A stretch of 53,553 nt of DNA from Aeromonas taiwanensis (GTDB lineage Bacteria > Pseudomonadota > Gammaproteobacteria > Enterobacterales > Aeromonadaceae): positions 1-53,553 of the forward strand of contig NZ_CDDD01000021.1 of assembly GCF_000820165.1 (NCBI RefSeq), read 5' to 3'. The notes beneath the pieces were generated by a model. That model did no database searches. It worked only from the letters and a program-made list of their open reading frames with translations, and was not told where the DNA came from. The position numbers and the translations under genes are program-made. Shown one piece after another: positions 26,418-34,265 of the stretch (positions are counted from its first letter, which is position 1; every line of letters starts with the position of its first letter).

Positions 26418-27230
26418 TCAGATGGCCGGGACCGTGGAAGGCTGGCTTGCGTCCAGGCGGCAATGGGGCGTGGCCAGGGCGGGATCTGGCGAGGGGAGAG
26501 CGGCGATGGCGGCATCGATGCGGGCGAGGGCGCCCTCGCTCACGGTCTCTTTTGCGAACATCAGGCTGACCGGTTGCTGATGCAGCAGCACCTGACACTG
26601 CACGAAGCCGTTTGCACCGAGCTGGGTCAAGCGGTGGCGGGCATGCTGCCACTCCATGATGACCCCGTCGAGGCGCCGCGCCAGCAAGAGCGTGAGCAGC
26701 CGATCGTCCGAATTGTATTCGACCGCCTGCCCAAGAGCGGGGCACTGCGCGCTCACAGGCAGGGGGCGGGTGCCCCGCAGCTTGCCAAGGCGCAGCCCCG
26801 TCAGGCCACAGAGATCCGACAGCTGGGTTATCCCCAGCCAGCGATCGCCACCAGCCTGGGGGGCGCCCTGGCTCAGCAACACGAAGCTGGCGCGCCGGTA
26901 GGGGGCCGAGAAGCGGGCAAACTGCTCCCGCTCCGGTGTCTTCAGGGCGCCCATGGCCACATCCAGCTGCTGGTGCTTCATGAGATGCAGGGCCCGGGCC
27001 CAGGGGAGGTTGCGAAACACGGGGTGAAAGCCCGCGTCATGGAGGATCTGGCGGGTCAGGGTCACGTCCAGTCCACCCAGGGTACCGTCGGCGTCGATCT
27101 CGCTGAAGGGGGGCCAGTGGCTCCAGGCTACCGACATCGTCTCCCTGGCGCCGAGCGGCAGGCTCAGGAGTAGCGGCAAGGCGAGGGCCAGGGTGCGCCG
27201 GATAACGGCGGGGGTGAACATCCTTCTCAA
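26418..27230 (-). CDS. Periplasmic solute-binding protein, family 3 type
   Basis: About 270 residues. A signal peptide (RRTLALALPLLLSLPLGA) is followed by a type II periplasmic binding fold: WSHWPPFSEIDADGTLGGLD (ligand-pocket opening), LPWARALHLMKHQQLDVAMG, and FSAPYRRASFVLLS. Such proteins usually deliver amino acids to an ABC importer, but no permease or ATPase gene is near, and stand-alone members often have unknown roles. The start is either ATG 27221 or, better, TTG 27230, which has AGGAGG six bases upstream while the ATG does not. The gene is divergent from rhlE. Confidence 0.8.
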   Translation of the reverse strand: MRRMFTPAVIRRTLALALPLLLSLPLGARETMSVAWSHWPPFSEIDADGTLGGLDVTLTRQILHDAGFHPVFRNLPWARALHLMKHQQLDVAMGALKTPEREQFARFSAPYRRASFVLLSQGAPQAGGDRWLGITQLSDLCGLTGLRLGKLRGTRPLPVSAQCPALGQAVEYNSDDRLLTLLLARRLDGVIMEWQHARHRLTQLGANGFVQCQVLLHQQPVSLMFAKETVSEGALARIDAAIAALPSPDPALATPHCRLDASQPSTVPAI

Positions 27231-27536
27231 GCAGAACCTCCTGTTCCATGTGTTGCGCCGCCCCCTCCCTCTTGCGCAGGGGCCCAGAGCCATACGGCTG
27301 CATTTTCGCCATTCTGCCGCGCCCTGACCGGCTTTTCCACCCGTGCTGGGAGGTCCATCACATTTTCCTCGTGTAAGTGCGCCAACTCCGTTAGACTGCG
27401 CCTCTATTCTTTCCCCTTTGCTCTGCTCCCCGGGGAAATCGTGTTTTCTCCATAGGCCCGGATCCTGTGAGATGGCATCGGCTCGGCAGAGGAGCCCCAC
27501 CACAATCCCCGGCGCCGCTATCCCTAGCAGGTAACT
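27231..27536. other. Divergent intergenic region before rhlE
   Basis: About 300 bases between two divergent starts. It should hold both promoters. I see no strong consensus promoter, operator or hairpin. If rhlE transcription begins in the AT-richer part near 27360-27410, its leader would exceed 100 bases, as is common for cold-induced helicase genes; that is inference. Confidence 0.35.
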
Positions 27537-28943
27537 ATGAGTTTTACTTCCCTCGGTCTGGCCGAACCCTTGTTGCGTGCCGTTGCCGAGCAAGGCTACG
27601 ACACCCCGTCTCCCATCCAGCAACAAGCAATTCCGGCCGTCCTGGCAGGCCGTGACCTGATGGCCGCCGCCCAGACCGGGACCGGCAAGACCGCAGGCTT
27701 CACCCTGCCGATGCTCCAGCGCCTCACCGAGAGCAAACGCAAGGTCTCCCCGAACCGTATCCGTGCCCTGGTGCTGACCCCGACCCGCGAGCTGGCCGCC
27801 CAGGTGGGCGAGAGCGTGCGCAACTACGGCAAGCACCTGCCGATCCGCAGCCACGTGGTCTTCGGTGGCGTGAGCATCAACCCCCAGATGATGGCGACCC
27901 GCCGTGGTCTGGACGTGCTGGTAGCCTGCCCGGGCCGCCTGATGGACCTTTACAACCAGAACGCCGTCAAGTTTGACGAAGTCGAGATCCTGGTGCTGGA
28001 CGAAGCGGATCGCATGCTCGACATGGGCTTTATCCGCGACATCCGCCGCATCCTGGCCTTGCTGCCGAAGAAGCGTCAGAACCTGCTCTTCTCCGCCACC
28101 TTCGCCGACGAAATTCGCGAGCTGGCCACCGGCCTCCTGGACAACCCGGCGGTGATCGAGGTGACCCCGCGCAACAGCACCGCCGAGCGCATCGAGCAGC
28201 TGGTGCACCCGTGCGACAAGGCCAACAAGATCGCCCTGCTGAGCCACCTCATCTCCAGCAACGACTGGCAGCAGGTGCTGGTCTTTACCCGCACCAAGCA
28301 CATTGCCAACCGGGTTGCCGAGAAGCTTGAGAAAGACGGCATCAGCGCCGCCGCCATCCACGGCAACAAGAGCCAGGGGGCCCGTACCCGCGCCCTGTCC
28401 GGCTTCAAGGATGGCAGTGTGCGCGTCATGGTGGCGACCGACATCGCCGCCCGCGGCCTCGACATCGACAAGCTGCCCCAGGTGGTGAACTTCGAGCTGC
28501 CAAACGTGGCGGAAGATTACGTGCACCGTATCGGTCGTACCGGCCGTGCCGGCGCCGCCGGTCACGCCATCTCCCTGGTGGCGGCGGACGAGGGCAAGCT
28601 CATCAAGGCTATCGAGCGCCTGACCAAGCAGAGCATCCCCTGCGAGCAGGTGGCGGGCTTCGAAGCCTCCCGCGAGACGCTGGACAACATCGCCCGTGGC
28701 ATCGGCGCACCCCTGCGCAAAGAGCCCCGCGATCCGAGCGAGCAGCGCCGTGCGCCGCGCCCGCAGGGTCAGGGCCAGCGCCAGGGTGCCGGTCGCTCCG
28801 GCAATGGCGCGGGTGGTAACGGTGGTGGCAATCGCGGCGGCAACGGCGGCAAGCCCAAGCCCCAGGGCGGTCAACGCCCGGAAGGCGGCGCCGGCAAGCC
28901 GGCCCAGGCCCGTCGTCCGCGTCGTGCCAGCCACAACCAGTAA
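27537..28943 (+). CDS. rhlE: DEAD-box ATP-dependent RNA helicase RhlE
   Basis: A 468-residue RNA helicase that remodels structured RNA, with roles in ribosome assembly and mRNA decay. Motifs in order: Q motif [10 protein letters not shown], motif I AQTGTGKT (45-52), Ia PTRELA, Ib, II DEAD in [20 protein letters not shown], then motifs IV-VI ending HRIGRTGR. Residues from about 390 are a low-complexity tail rich in Gly, Arg, Asn, Gln and Pro, typical of RhlE and able to bind RNA. Family assignment is firm; the sequence fits RhlE better than SrmB, DeaD or RhlB because of the [13 protein letters not shown] block. Confidence 0.94.
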   Translation: MSFTSLGLAEPLLRAVAEQGYDTPSPIQQQAIPAVLAGRDLMAAAQTGTGKTAGFTLPMLQRLTESKRKVSPNRIRALVLTPTRELAAQVGESVRNYGKHLPIRSHVVFGGVSINPQMMATRRGLDVLVACPGRLMDLYNQNAVKFDEVEILVLDEADRMLDMGFIRDIRRILALLPKKRQNLLFSATFADEIRELATGLLDNPAVIEVTPRNSTAERIEQLVHPCDKANKIALLSHLISSNDWQQVLVFTRTKHIANRVAEKLEKDGISAAAIHGNKSQGARTRALSGFKDGSVRVMVATDIAARGLDIDKLPQVVNFELPNVAEDYVHRIGRTGRAGAAGHAISLVAADEGKLIKAIERLTKQSIPCEQVAGFEASRETLDNIARGIGAPLRKEPRDPSEQRRAPRPQGQGQRQGAGRSGNGAGGNGGGNRGGNGGKPKPQGGQRPEGGAGKPAQARRPRRASHNQ

Positions 28944-28981
28944 GCGCCTCGGGAGCCTCTCCTGCGCTGAAAGATTGAATG

Positions 28982-29012
28982 AAAAGCCCCGCCAATCTGG
29001 CGGGGCTTTTTG
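28982..29012. terminator. Bidirectional terminator between rhlE and the RES toxin gene
   Basis: Twelve-bp arms (28982-28993 and 28999-29010) with loop AATCT; T5 on the plus strand and A4 on the left. It is nearly identical to the hairpin at 30313-30339. Confidence 0.92.
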
Positions 29013-29025
29013 CATCCGGAGGAGG

Positions 29026-29718
29026 TTATTCCCCGTATAGCCTTATCTGCAGTACGTTGGCGATGGCGCTGCCGTTCCAGTGGTATTCCAGATGCTGTGT
29101 CTGGTGGATTTTGGTGATGAGGCGGGGGCGGTAGAGCACGTAACAGTCGTGGCCGCTGTGGCGCACCGAGCGGTAGTGGATGCCGTCCGCCCCGCCGCGC
29201 TTCTGCTCTTGGGCAAAGGCCTGGGAGTGGCCGTAGTCGGTGGCGTGATAGAGGGGGGAGGCGAGGTAATTCTCCCCCCGTATGTCGATGAGATTGGCAC
29301 AAAACTCGGTGTGGAGCACCCGCATCTGCAGCTTCTGGGCCGGCTCACTGGTGTAGCCGAAGATGCGCTCCTGGTGATAGACGGTCTCTTTCACCGCGGT
29401 ATCGAGCAGGGGGGCGCAGTAGTAGCCACCAAAATCCCCCGTGGTGAAGCGGGCCCCCTCGGGATTGAGGTGGGTGAAGGCGGCCATCACATAGCTGCCG
29501 CCGGCCAGCCCCACCAGCCAATCCTCTTTCGGTACGCGCGCCAGCTCCCCGGCCTCTTCCCGCAGGCGATCGTTGGTCAGGGCCTCGACGGCCCAGACCG
29601 CCTCCAGCTCATCCGCGTTGGCCACGTCTTCATAGAGGCAGATGGGAGGATAGCGGCTCGGGATGATGCGAAAGGCCTGTTGATCCTGCAGCTCGCTCGA
29701 TGGTGGTATCGCGGACAT
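29026..29718 (-). CDS. RES-domain toxin (NAD-degrading), toxin-antitoxin pair
   Basis: A 230-residue RES-domain protein. RES toxins of type II systems destroy cellular NAD and stop growth. The expected active-site pattern is present: Arg90, Tyr100 and Glu111 in RFTTGDFGGYYCAPLLDTAV onward, and a later Ser184 in YRSVRHSG. The Arg-to-Tyr and Tyr-to-Glu spacings (10 and 11) are what the family shows. It has about 60 extra N-terminal residues compared with short RES toxins. Its ATG overlaps the antitoxin stop codon (TGATG), so translation is coupled with the antitoxin first. NAD hydrolysis is predicted and not shown by sequence alone. Confidence 0.86.
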   Translation of the reverse strand: MSAIPPSSELQDQQAFRIIPSRYPPICLYEDVANADELEAVWAVEALTNDRLREEAGELARVPKEDWLVGLAGGSYVMAAFTHLNPEGARFTTGDFGGYYCAPLLDTAVKETVYHQERIFGYTSEPAQKLQMRVLHTEFCANLIDIRGENYLASPLYHATDYGHSQAFAQEQKRGGADGIHYRSVRHSGHDCYVLYRPRLITKIHQTQHLEYHWNGSAIANVLQIRLYGE

Positions 29719-30122
29719 CAGGCCATGCCTCCGCGCCAGGCGTGCAACCGGGTCGCCACCTCATAGAGATCGGCGACCCGCCCCCCCTGCATGACATCCA
29801 TGGCGCTGCGCCCGGCGAAGAAGGGGTGGCTGTTGGGCTTGCGTACCCAGCCGTAGATGCTCTCATCGACGCTGAACAGCACCCGCAGGCTCTTGTGGAT
29901 GTTGAGGATGTAGCTCATCCGTTCCTGCAGATCGGCGCTGAGACGGATACCACCGCTCGCCTCCTTGTACTTGTTCAATGTCGAACGGGAGGAGATGCCG
30001 AGCAGGGTCAGCTGTTCATCCGTGCTGCACCGCCATTTATCCAGAATGCGAAACACCACCGGCAGCGCCTTGCTGGGATCGACGGCGCTCTCGCGTTGGG
30101 GAGTCTGTGCTATTGCGACCAT
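29718..30122 (-). CDS. Xre/MbcA/ParS-type antitoxin
   Basis: A 134-residue antitoxin partner of the RES protein. Residues about 25-65 form a helix-turn-helix-like segment (TDEQLTLLGISSRSTLNKYK). Residues about 75-134 are the toxin-binding domain of the Xre/MbcA/ParS class (PFFAGRSAMDVMQGGRVADL and a final TRLHAWRGG). It should neutralise the toxin by blocking its active site and repress its own promoter. AAGGAGG four to five bases before the ATG is very strong, as expected when antitoxin must be in excess. A 6-6-6 inverted repeat about 80-100 bp upstream is the likely operator. Confidence 0.88.
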   Translation of the reverse strand: MVAIAQTPQRESAVDPSKALPVVFRILDKWRCSTDEQLTLLGISSRSTLNKYKEASGGIRLSADLQERMSYILNIHKSLRVLFSVDESIYGWVRKPNSHPFFAGRSAMDVMQGGRVADLYEVATRLHAWRGGMA

Positions 30123-30203
30123 GATGCCTCCTTAACCTGAGTGCCGGCGCGGGCACGGATACGGCTTGTCGTCTGGCTATGAGTTTAGGGGAGTGACGCA
30201 CGC

Positions 30204-30221
30204 TTGTACATATTCGTACAA
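30204..30221. promoter_or_regulatory. Candidate operator of the RES/Xre operon
   Basis: TTGTAC-ATATTC-GTACAA is a perfect inverted repeat with six-base arms and spacer in an AT-rich segment upstream of the antitoxin start. Its position fits an Xre autorepressor site. Confidence 0.55.
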
Positions 30222-30312
30222 AATGACATGTGTATGTTCATATGTGATGGTGTTGATTTCTACCTTATCCAAAGGAGCCCGAAGAGGGGGTCAAGAAAGA
30301 GAGGGTCAACAA

Positions 30313-30341
30313 AAAGCCCCGCCAATAAGGCGGGGCTTTGC
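30313..30341 (-). terminator. Terminator of the tyrP-type gene
   Basis: Eleven-bp arms (30313-30323 and 30329-30339) around AATAA; the A run at 30311-30315 becomes a U tract on the minus strand. Confidence 0.9.
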
Positions 30342-30369
30342 TTTTCCATCCAGGGCCGGACGTCGGCCG

Positions 30370-31563
30370 TCAGAGCGCGGGCAGGAAGCCCAGGCTTACG
30401 CTGACCTGCACCCCGACGATCAGCACCCCCATGGCACCGGCGAGACCCAGGGCCAGCACGCCGCCCGGGACCCGGTAGTGGTGGGGCTCGGCCTGCTTGC
30501 GGCTCTGCCAGACCAGGGCCACCGGCAGCAGCACCGCCAGCACCGCGAGCGCGATGGCGGCGTAACCCAGCGCCATGATGAAACCCTGAGGGAAGTAGAG
30601 GGCAAACAGCAGGGGCGGCACGAAGGTGATGAGGCCGGTCTGGGTGCGGCCCTGCCAGTTGTCCTTGCGACGGGTCACCTTGGCCATGAAGTCGAACAGC
30701 CCCAGCGTCACCCCGAGGAAGGAGGTGGCGAGCGCAAGATCAGCAAAGAGGTGCATCGCCTGGTTGAAGGCGGGCCAGCTGACCAGGCTGCCGACGTTGG
30801 CCAGCAGGCTGTCCAGGGCGCCACCGGTCTGGATGAGGGATGCTTGACCGAGCAGCCCGAGGATCGCCACTTGCCACAGCACGTAGAGGATGAGCGGCAG
30901 AGCGGAGCCCCACACGAAGACGCGGCGCAGCTGCTTGGGACAGTCGCCCAGGTAGAGCATCACGCTCGGAATGGAGCCGTGGAAGCCAAACGAAGTGAAG
31001 ATCACCGGCAGGCCCGCCAGCAGCAGGCCCTGACCGAGCGGCATGGAGAGCAGGTGCTCCCCCTGGGCACGGGGCAGCAGCAGGGCAAGCACGGCCACCA
31101 TGATCACCAGTTTCACGGTGAACATCAGGCGGTTGAGGTAATCCACCTGCCTGGTGCCGACGCAGACCATGCCGCCAAACAGCAGGGTAAAGGCCCAGGC
31201 AGCCTGCTCCTGACTCAGGGGCAGACCCGCGTCTGCCAGTGCCTGGGCCAGCAGGCTGCTGCCACCGCTGATGTAGGCGGAGGCCAGCGCGTAGAACAGC
31301 ATCAGGATGCAGAAGGAGGCGATGCCCTTGCCCCAGGGGCCGAGCAGGTGATCAGCCAGCTGGTGCAGGTACCACTTGCCGGTGCTGAGGCTGGCTTCCA
31401 CCTGCAGCATGGCGGTGAAGGCCATCAGGGCCCAGAGGCCGATCATCAGCATGAGGGTGGCGGGGCCGCCGAGCGACGAAGAGGCCAGCGGCAGGGCCAG
31501 CATGCCGGCGCCTATGGTGGTGCCGGCAATCAACAGGGTACAACCCAGGGTCTTGGTGTTCAT
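30370..31563 (-). CDS. tyrP: Aromatic amino acid permease, TyrP type
   Basis: About 397 residues with eleven hydrophobic spans, of the hydroxy/aromatic amino acid permease family; it should import tyrosine with protons across the inner membrane. The N-terminal AGTTIGAGMLALPLA is the family signature, and several stretches match E. coli TyrP closely: PVIFTSFGFHGSIPS and HLFADLALATSFLGV. Related Mtr and TnaB are less similar. The ATG at 31563 aligns with the TyrP start and has GGATGGA before it; an ATG nine bases upstream has none. A TyrR-like box lies about 130 bp upstream. Substrate choice between tyrosine and tryptophan is likely but not certain. Confidence 0.88.
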   Translation of the reverse strand: MNTKTLGCTLLIAGTTIGAGMLALPLASSSLGGPATLMLMIGLWALMAFTAMLQVEASLSTGKWYLHQLADHLLGPWGKGIASFCILMLFYALASAYISGGSSLLAQALADAGLPLSQEQAAWAFTLLFGGMVCVGTRQVDYLNRLMFTVKLVIMVAVLALLLPRAQGEHLLSMPLGQGLLLAGLPVIFTSFGFHGSIPSVMLYLGDCPKQLRRVFVWGSALPLILYVLWQVAILGLLGQASLIQTGGALDSLLANVGSLVSWPAFNQAMHLFADLALATSFLGVTLGLFDFMAKVTRRKDNWQGRTQTGLITFVPPLLFALYFPQGFIMALGYAAIALAVLAVLLPVALVWQSRKQAEPHHYRVPGGVLALGLAGAMGVLIVGVQVSVSLGFLPAL

Positions 31564-31690
31564 GTTATCCATCCGAATCTAAAAACAACGTCATGAGGGG
31601 GGGCAGGGTGCCAGGTGTCGGGGTGCCTCCGGGGGAAGACCGGAGGCTAGCAATATCGGAGTGGAGACATCGTTACGAACAGCCGCAGGT

Positions 31691-31708
31691 TGTAAAACAG
31701 GGTTGCCA
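31691..31708. promoter_or_regulatory. Weak TyrR-box-like site
   Basis: TGTAAA-ACAGGG-TTGCCA matches the TyrR box TGTAAA-N6-TTTACA in ten of twelve positions (left half exact). It lies 128 bp before the tyrP start codon, within reach of its promoter. Single weak boxes arise by chance often. Confidence 0.3.
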
Positions 31709-31826
31709 CGTTAGCCGATTAAAATATCGAAAACAAGCGAGATTGAGCGAAGGTTCTACTGTGGAAGGCGCCTGGGTGGAAATAAATGATGACAGCTTCC
31801 TGGGGCGGATGGCGTAAAAATGCGCA

Positions 31827-31846
31827 AAGGCGACCGGGGTCGCCTT
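31827..31846 (-). terminator. cra terminator
   Basis: Nine-bp arms (31827-31835 and 31838-31846) around GG. On the minus strand the U-rich tract is interrupted (TTGCGCATTTTT). Confidence 0.75.
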
Positions 31847-31864
31847 CGGCAGGTCCATTTCGCG

Positions 31865-32854
31865 TCAGCGGCGGCGTTTCAGGGTGCGGCTCACATAGTG
31901 CAGGCCGGCGCGGTAGGTGCCGTTGATGGCATCCAGGGCCAGGGTGAGTGCCTGGCCGGCGAGGGCATCGTGCTGCTGGGGCAGGGAGTTGATGCCAAAG
32001 GGGAGGAAGTCGAGCAGGCGATCGTCCCCGAAGGTGGCCATGGCGATCCGGCTCATGTCGCTCTCCTGCTCCAGCAGGTAGTCGAGCACCCCCTCCATCA
32101 GGATGTAGGAGGTGGCCACCAGGGCCTCGGGCAACTGGCCGAGTTGCTGGTGCAGCGTCTTGATCAGGCGATACCCCTCGGCGCGGGAGAACTGCTCCCC
32201 CTCGCAGACGTGGGGCGTCAGGGGGCTGGCATGGCTGGCGAGGGCCTGCTGGAAACCGGCGAGGCGCTCACAGCTGATCGTGAGGGTGGGCAGGGCGGTG
32301 ATCAGGGCCACATGGCGCAGGGGGGAGCCGAGCAGGGAGGCGGTGAGATCGAAGCTCGCCTTCTGGTTTTCGCTCGCCACGGTGACGAAGTGATCGGCGC
32401 TCATGGCCCGGTCGATGGCGAGGATCTGCACTCCGCGAGTCTGCTGCTCCAGATAGAAGGGATCCGAGGGGGGCAGGCAGCTCGCCACCAGCAGGGCATC
32501 CACATGGCGGCTGACCAGCATGCGGGCCAGCTCTTTCTCGGTCTCGGGTTCGTCCTCCGAACAGACGATCAGCAGCTGGTAGCCCTGGGGGCGGGCCCCC
32601 TGTTCGAGCCGCTTGGCGAGCTTGGCGTAGCTGGCGTTCTCGAGGTCGGGCAGGATGAAGCCCAGCGTCTTGGTCTGGCCGCCCCGCAGGGAAGCGGCGC
32701 GGCTGTCAGGCTGGTAGTTGTGGGCATGGACCACGGCCATTACCTTGTCACGGGTGGTCTGGCTGATGCGGTATTGATCGGCCTTGCCGTTGATCACATA
32801 GCTGGCCGTGGTGCGCGAGACGCCGGCCAGTGCGGCGATTTCATCCAGTTTCAT
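31865..32854 (-). CDS. cra: Catabolite repressor/activator Cra (FruR), LacI family
   Basis: About 329 residues. The N-terminal helix-turn-helix reads MKLDEIAALAGVSRTTASYV and is followed by the Cra-type hinge with YRISQTTRDKVMAVV. The remainder is the periplasmic-binding-like sensor domain for fructose 1-phosphate (FILPDLENASYAKLAKRLE, ALLVASCLPP, AIDRAM, TFGDDRLLDFLP). Alignment with E. coli Cra puts the start at the ATG at 32854, with only a weak ribosome site; an ATG sits directly before it. In E. coli cra is unlinked to the fru genes; here it is divergent from fruBKA with two operators between, so direct control by fructose 1-phosphate is very likely. Confidence 0.94.
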   Translation of the reverse strand: MKLDEIAALAGVSRTTASYVINGKADQYRISQTTRDKVMAVVHAHNYQPDSRAASLRGGQTKTLGFILPDLENASYAKLAKRLEQGARPQGYQLLIVCSEDEPETEKELARMLVSRHVDALLVASCLPPSDPFYLEQQTRGVQILAIDRAMSADHFVTVASENQKASFDLTASLLGSPLRHVALITALPTLTISCERLAGFQQALASHASPLTPHVCEGEQFSRAEGYRLIKTLHQQLGQLPEALVATSYILMEGVLDYLLEQESDMSRIAMATFGDDRLLDFLPFGINSLPQQHDALAGQALTLALDAINGTYRAGLHYVSRTLKRRR

Positions 32855-32915
32855 CATATTGGCTCTGTTTGAGTTGCTAGGCCCGCGCCGGTTCCTGGTT
32901 GGGGGCACCGAAAAG

Positions 32916-32931
32916 TGTGCGCGGGATCATA
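32916..32931. promoter_or_regulatory. CRP-like site between cra and fruB
   Basis: TGTGC-GCGGGA-TCATA matches the CRP core TGTGA-N6-TCACA in eight of ten positions. CRP activation of fructose operons is known in other bacteria; here it is only suggested. Confidence 0.35.
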
Positions 32932-32966
32932 TCATTGAAAAGCACTCTTAGCGGGATCTTGAACAA

Positions 32967-32996
32967 TTGGCTGAAACGATTCAGTCTGAGTCTAAG
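32967..32996 (+). promoter_or_regulatory. Candidate fruB promoter
   Basis: TTGGCT (32967-32972) and TCTAAG (32991-32996) are 18 bp apart. The first Cra site overlaps the spacer and the second covers the start point, an arrangement suited to repression. The hexamers are weak. Confidence 0.35.
32971..32984. promoter_or_regulatory. Cra operator 1
   Basis: CTGAAACGATTCAG, whose reverse strand CTGAATCGTTTCAG contains the strong Cra consensus TGAATCGTTTCA. Confidence 0.85.
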
Positions 32997-33010
32997 TGAA
33001 ACGATTCAGC
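32997..33010. promoter_or_regulatory. Cra operator 2
   Basis: TGAAACGATTCAGC shares 13 bases with operator 1 and lies 25 bp further on, in the same orientation. Confidence 0.85.
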
Positions 33011-33164
33011 TTGTCAGCAGGCGATGAGGACGGGAGGCGGGAAATGCGCCCCGGCTCACCAAAGGGGAGATCCCCGTCTATTGTCAGCAGGCAAGTTACC
33101 CGAAAACCACGTTGAGTTGAGCCGGCTCGCCCCGAGGCGCCGCCGGACCTGATGGAGAATCTCT

Positions 33165-34265
33165 ATGTTGAAGTTGGCGCGACAGCAAATCCTGCTGGGA
33201 CAATCGGTGACGACCAAGGCGGACGCCATCGCCCTCCTGGCCGGCAAACTGACCGAAGCCGGTCTGGTGGAGGCGGGCTACGTGGACGGCATGCTGGCAC
33301 GAGAAGCCCAGCACGCCACCTACCTGGGCAGCGGCATCGCCATTCCCCACGGCACCACGGATACCCGCCATCTGGTGAAGAGCACCGGCGTCATGGTGGC
33401 CCAGTTCCCTCACGGCATCGAGTGGGATGACGGGCAGACGGCCTATGTGGCCATCGGCATCGCTGCCAAGTCCGACGAGCACCTGGGGATCCTGCGCCAG
33501 CTCACCCACGTGCTGGGTGATGAGCAGGCGGCGGCCCGCCTCAAGGAGGCCACCGACGAAGAGACCATCATCGACATCCTGACCGGCGCCAGCGCGGCAA
33601 AAGAGGTCCAGTTCCTGACCCTGGCCGATTTCCCGGCCGACGATCAGGACCAGCTGCTGCTGGGGGCTGCGGCCCGCGCCAAATCCGCAGGATGGGGAGA
33701 CGCTGCCATGGTGAGCGCCCTGCTGGCCAGTGCTCCCGTCCATCTGGGGGAGGGGATCTGGCTGGCCCGCGCCCAGGCCGCCCAGACCGGCTGGGTGCTG
33801 GCGACCCCGAGTGCGGTGCTGACTGCAGGTGATCAGCCTGTCAGCGCACTGCTGCTGCTGTGCGCCGCAGATAGCGGCCATCTGGCGCAGCTCGACAACC
33901 TGGCCCGTCTCGCCGCCGCAGGCCAGCTCGGGGCCCTGGCGGGCAGCGATGGCCTCGCCATGCTGCAATCCGGCCCGGCGAGCGGTCTGTCCGATACCTT
34001 CACCATCATCAACCCCCATGGCCTGCATGCCCGCCCGGGCGCCATGCTGGTCAAGGTGGCCAAGGAGTATGAGTCCGACATTCGCGTGGCGAACCTCGAC
34101 GGCAGCGGCGAAGCCGTCTCCGCCAAGAGCCTGATGAAGGTCATCGGCCTCGGCGTCAAATGCGGTCATCGTCTCGCGTTTCGTGCCGAAGGGCCGGATG
34201 CCGAAGCCGCTCTCAAGGGGCTGGGTGAGGCCATCGCCGCCGGCCTGGGCGAGGGGGCACACTGA
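33165..34265 (+). CDS. fruB: Fructose PTS diphosphoryl transfer protein (EIIA-FPr)
   Basis: A 366-residue PTS protein carrying phosphate from enzyme I to FruA. The N-terminal EIIA-fructose domain (1-145) has the phospho-His in GIAIPHGTTD (His62). A middle linker/receiver-like domain (about 150-275) precedes a C-terminal HPr-like domain with INPHGLHARPGAM, phospho-His288. Length and order match E. coli FruB (376). GGAGA about seven bases before the ATG fixes the start. It is the first gene of fruBKA; its stop overlaps the fruK start by one base (TGATG). Two Cra operators lie 155-195 bp upstream. Confidence 0.96.
   Translation: MLKLARQQILLGQSVTTKADAIALLAGKLTEAGLVEAGYVDGMLAREAQHATYLGSGIAIPHGTTDTRHLVKSTGVMVAQFPHGIEWDDGQTAYVAIGIAAKSDEHLGILRQLTHVLGDEQAAARLKEATDEETIIDILTGASAAKEVQFLTLADFPADDQDQLLLGAAARAKSAGWGDAAMVSALLASAPVHLGEGIWLARAQAAQTGWVLATPSAVLTAGDQPVSALLLLCAADSGHLAQLDNLARLAAAGQLGALAGSDGLAMLQSGPASGLSDTFTIINPHGLHARPGAMLVKVAKEYESDIRVANLDGSGEAVSAKSLMKVIGLGVKCGHRLAFRAEGPDAEAALKGLGEAIAAGLGEGAH

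Noticed and set aside
26418..29015. An open frame of 865 codons on the minus strand opposite rhlE
   Set aside because: Only its last 270 codons encode a real protein (the periplasmic binding protein). The rest is the complement of rhlE with repetitive Gly/Ala/Val/His composition and no ribosome site.
31593..31817. A 74-codon plus-strand frame between tyrP and cra
   Set aside because: No ribosome site, no family, and it covers the likely tyrP promoter region.
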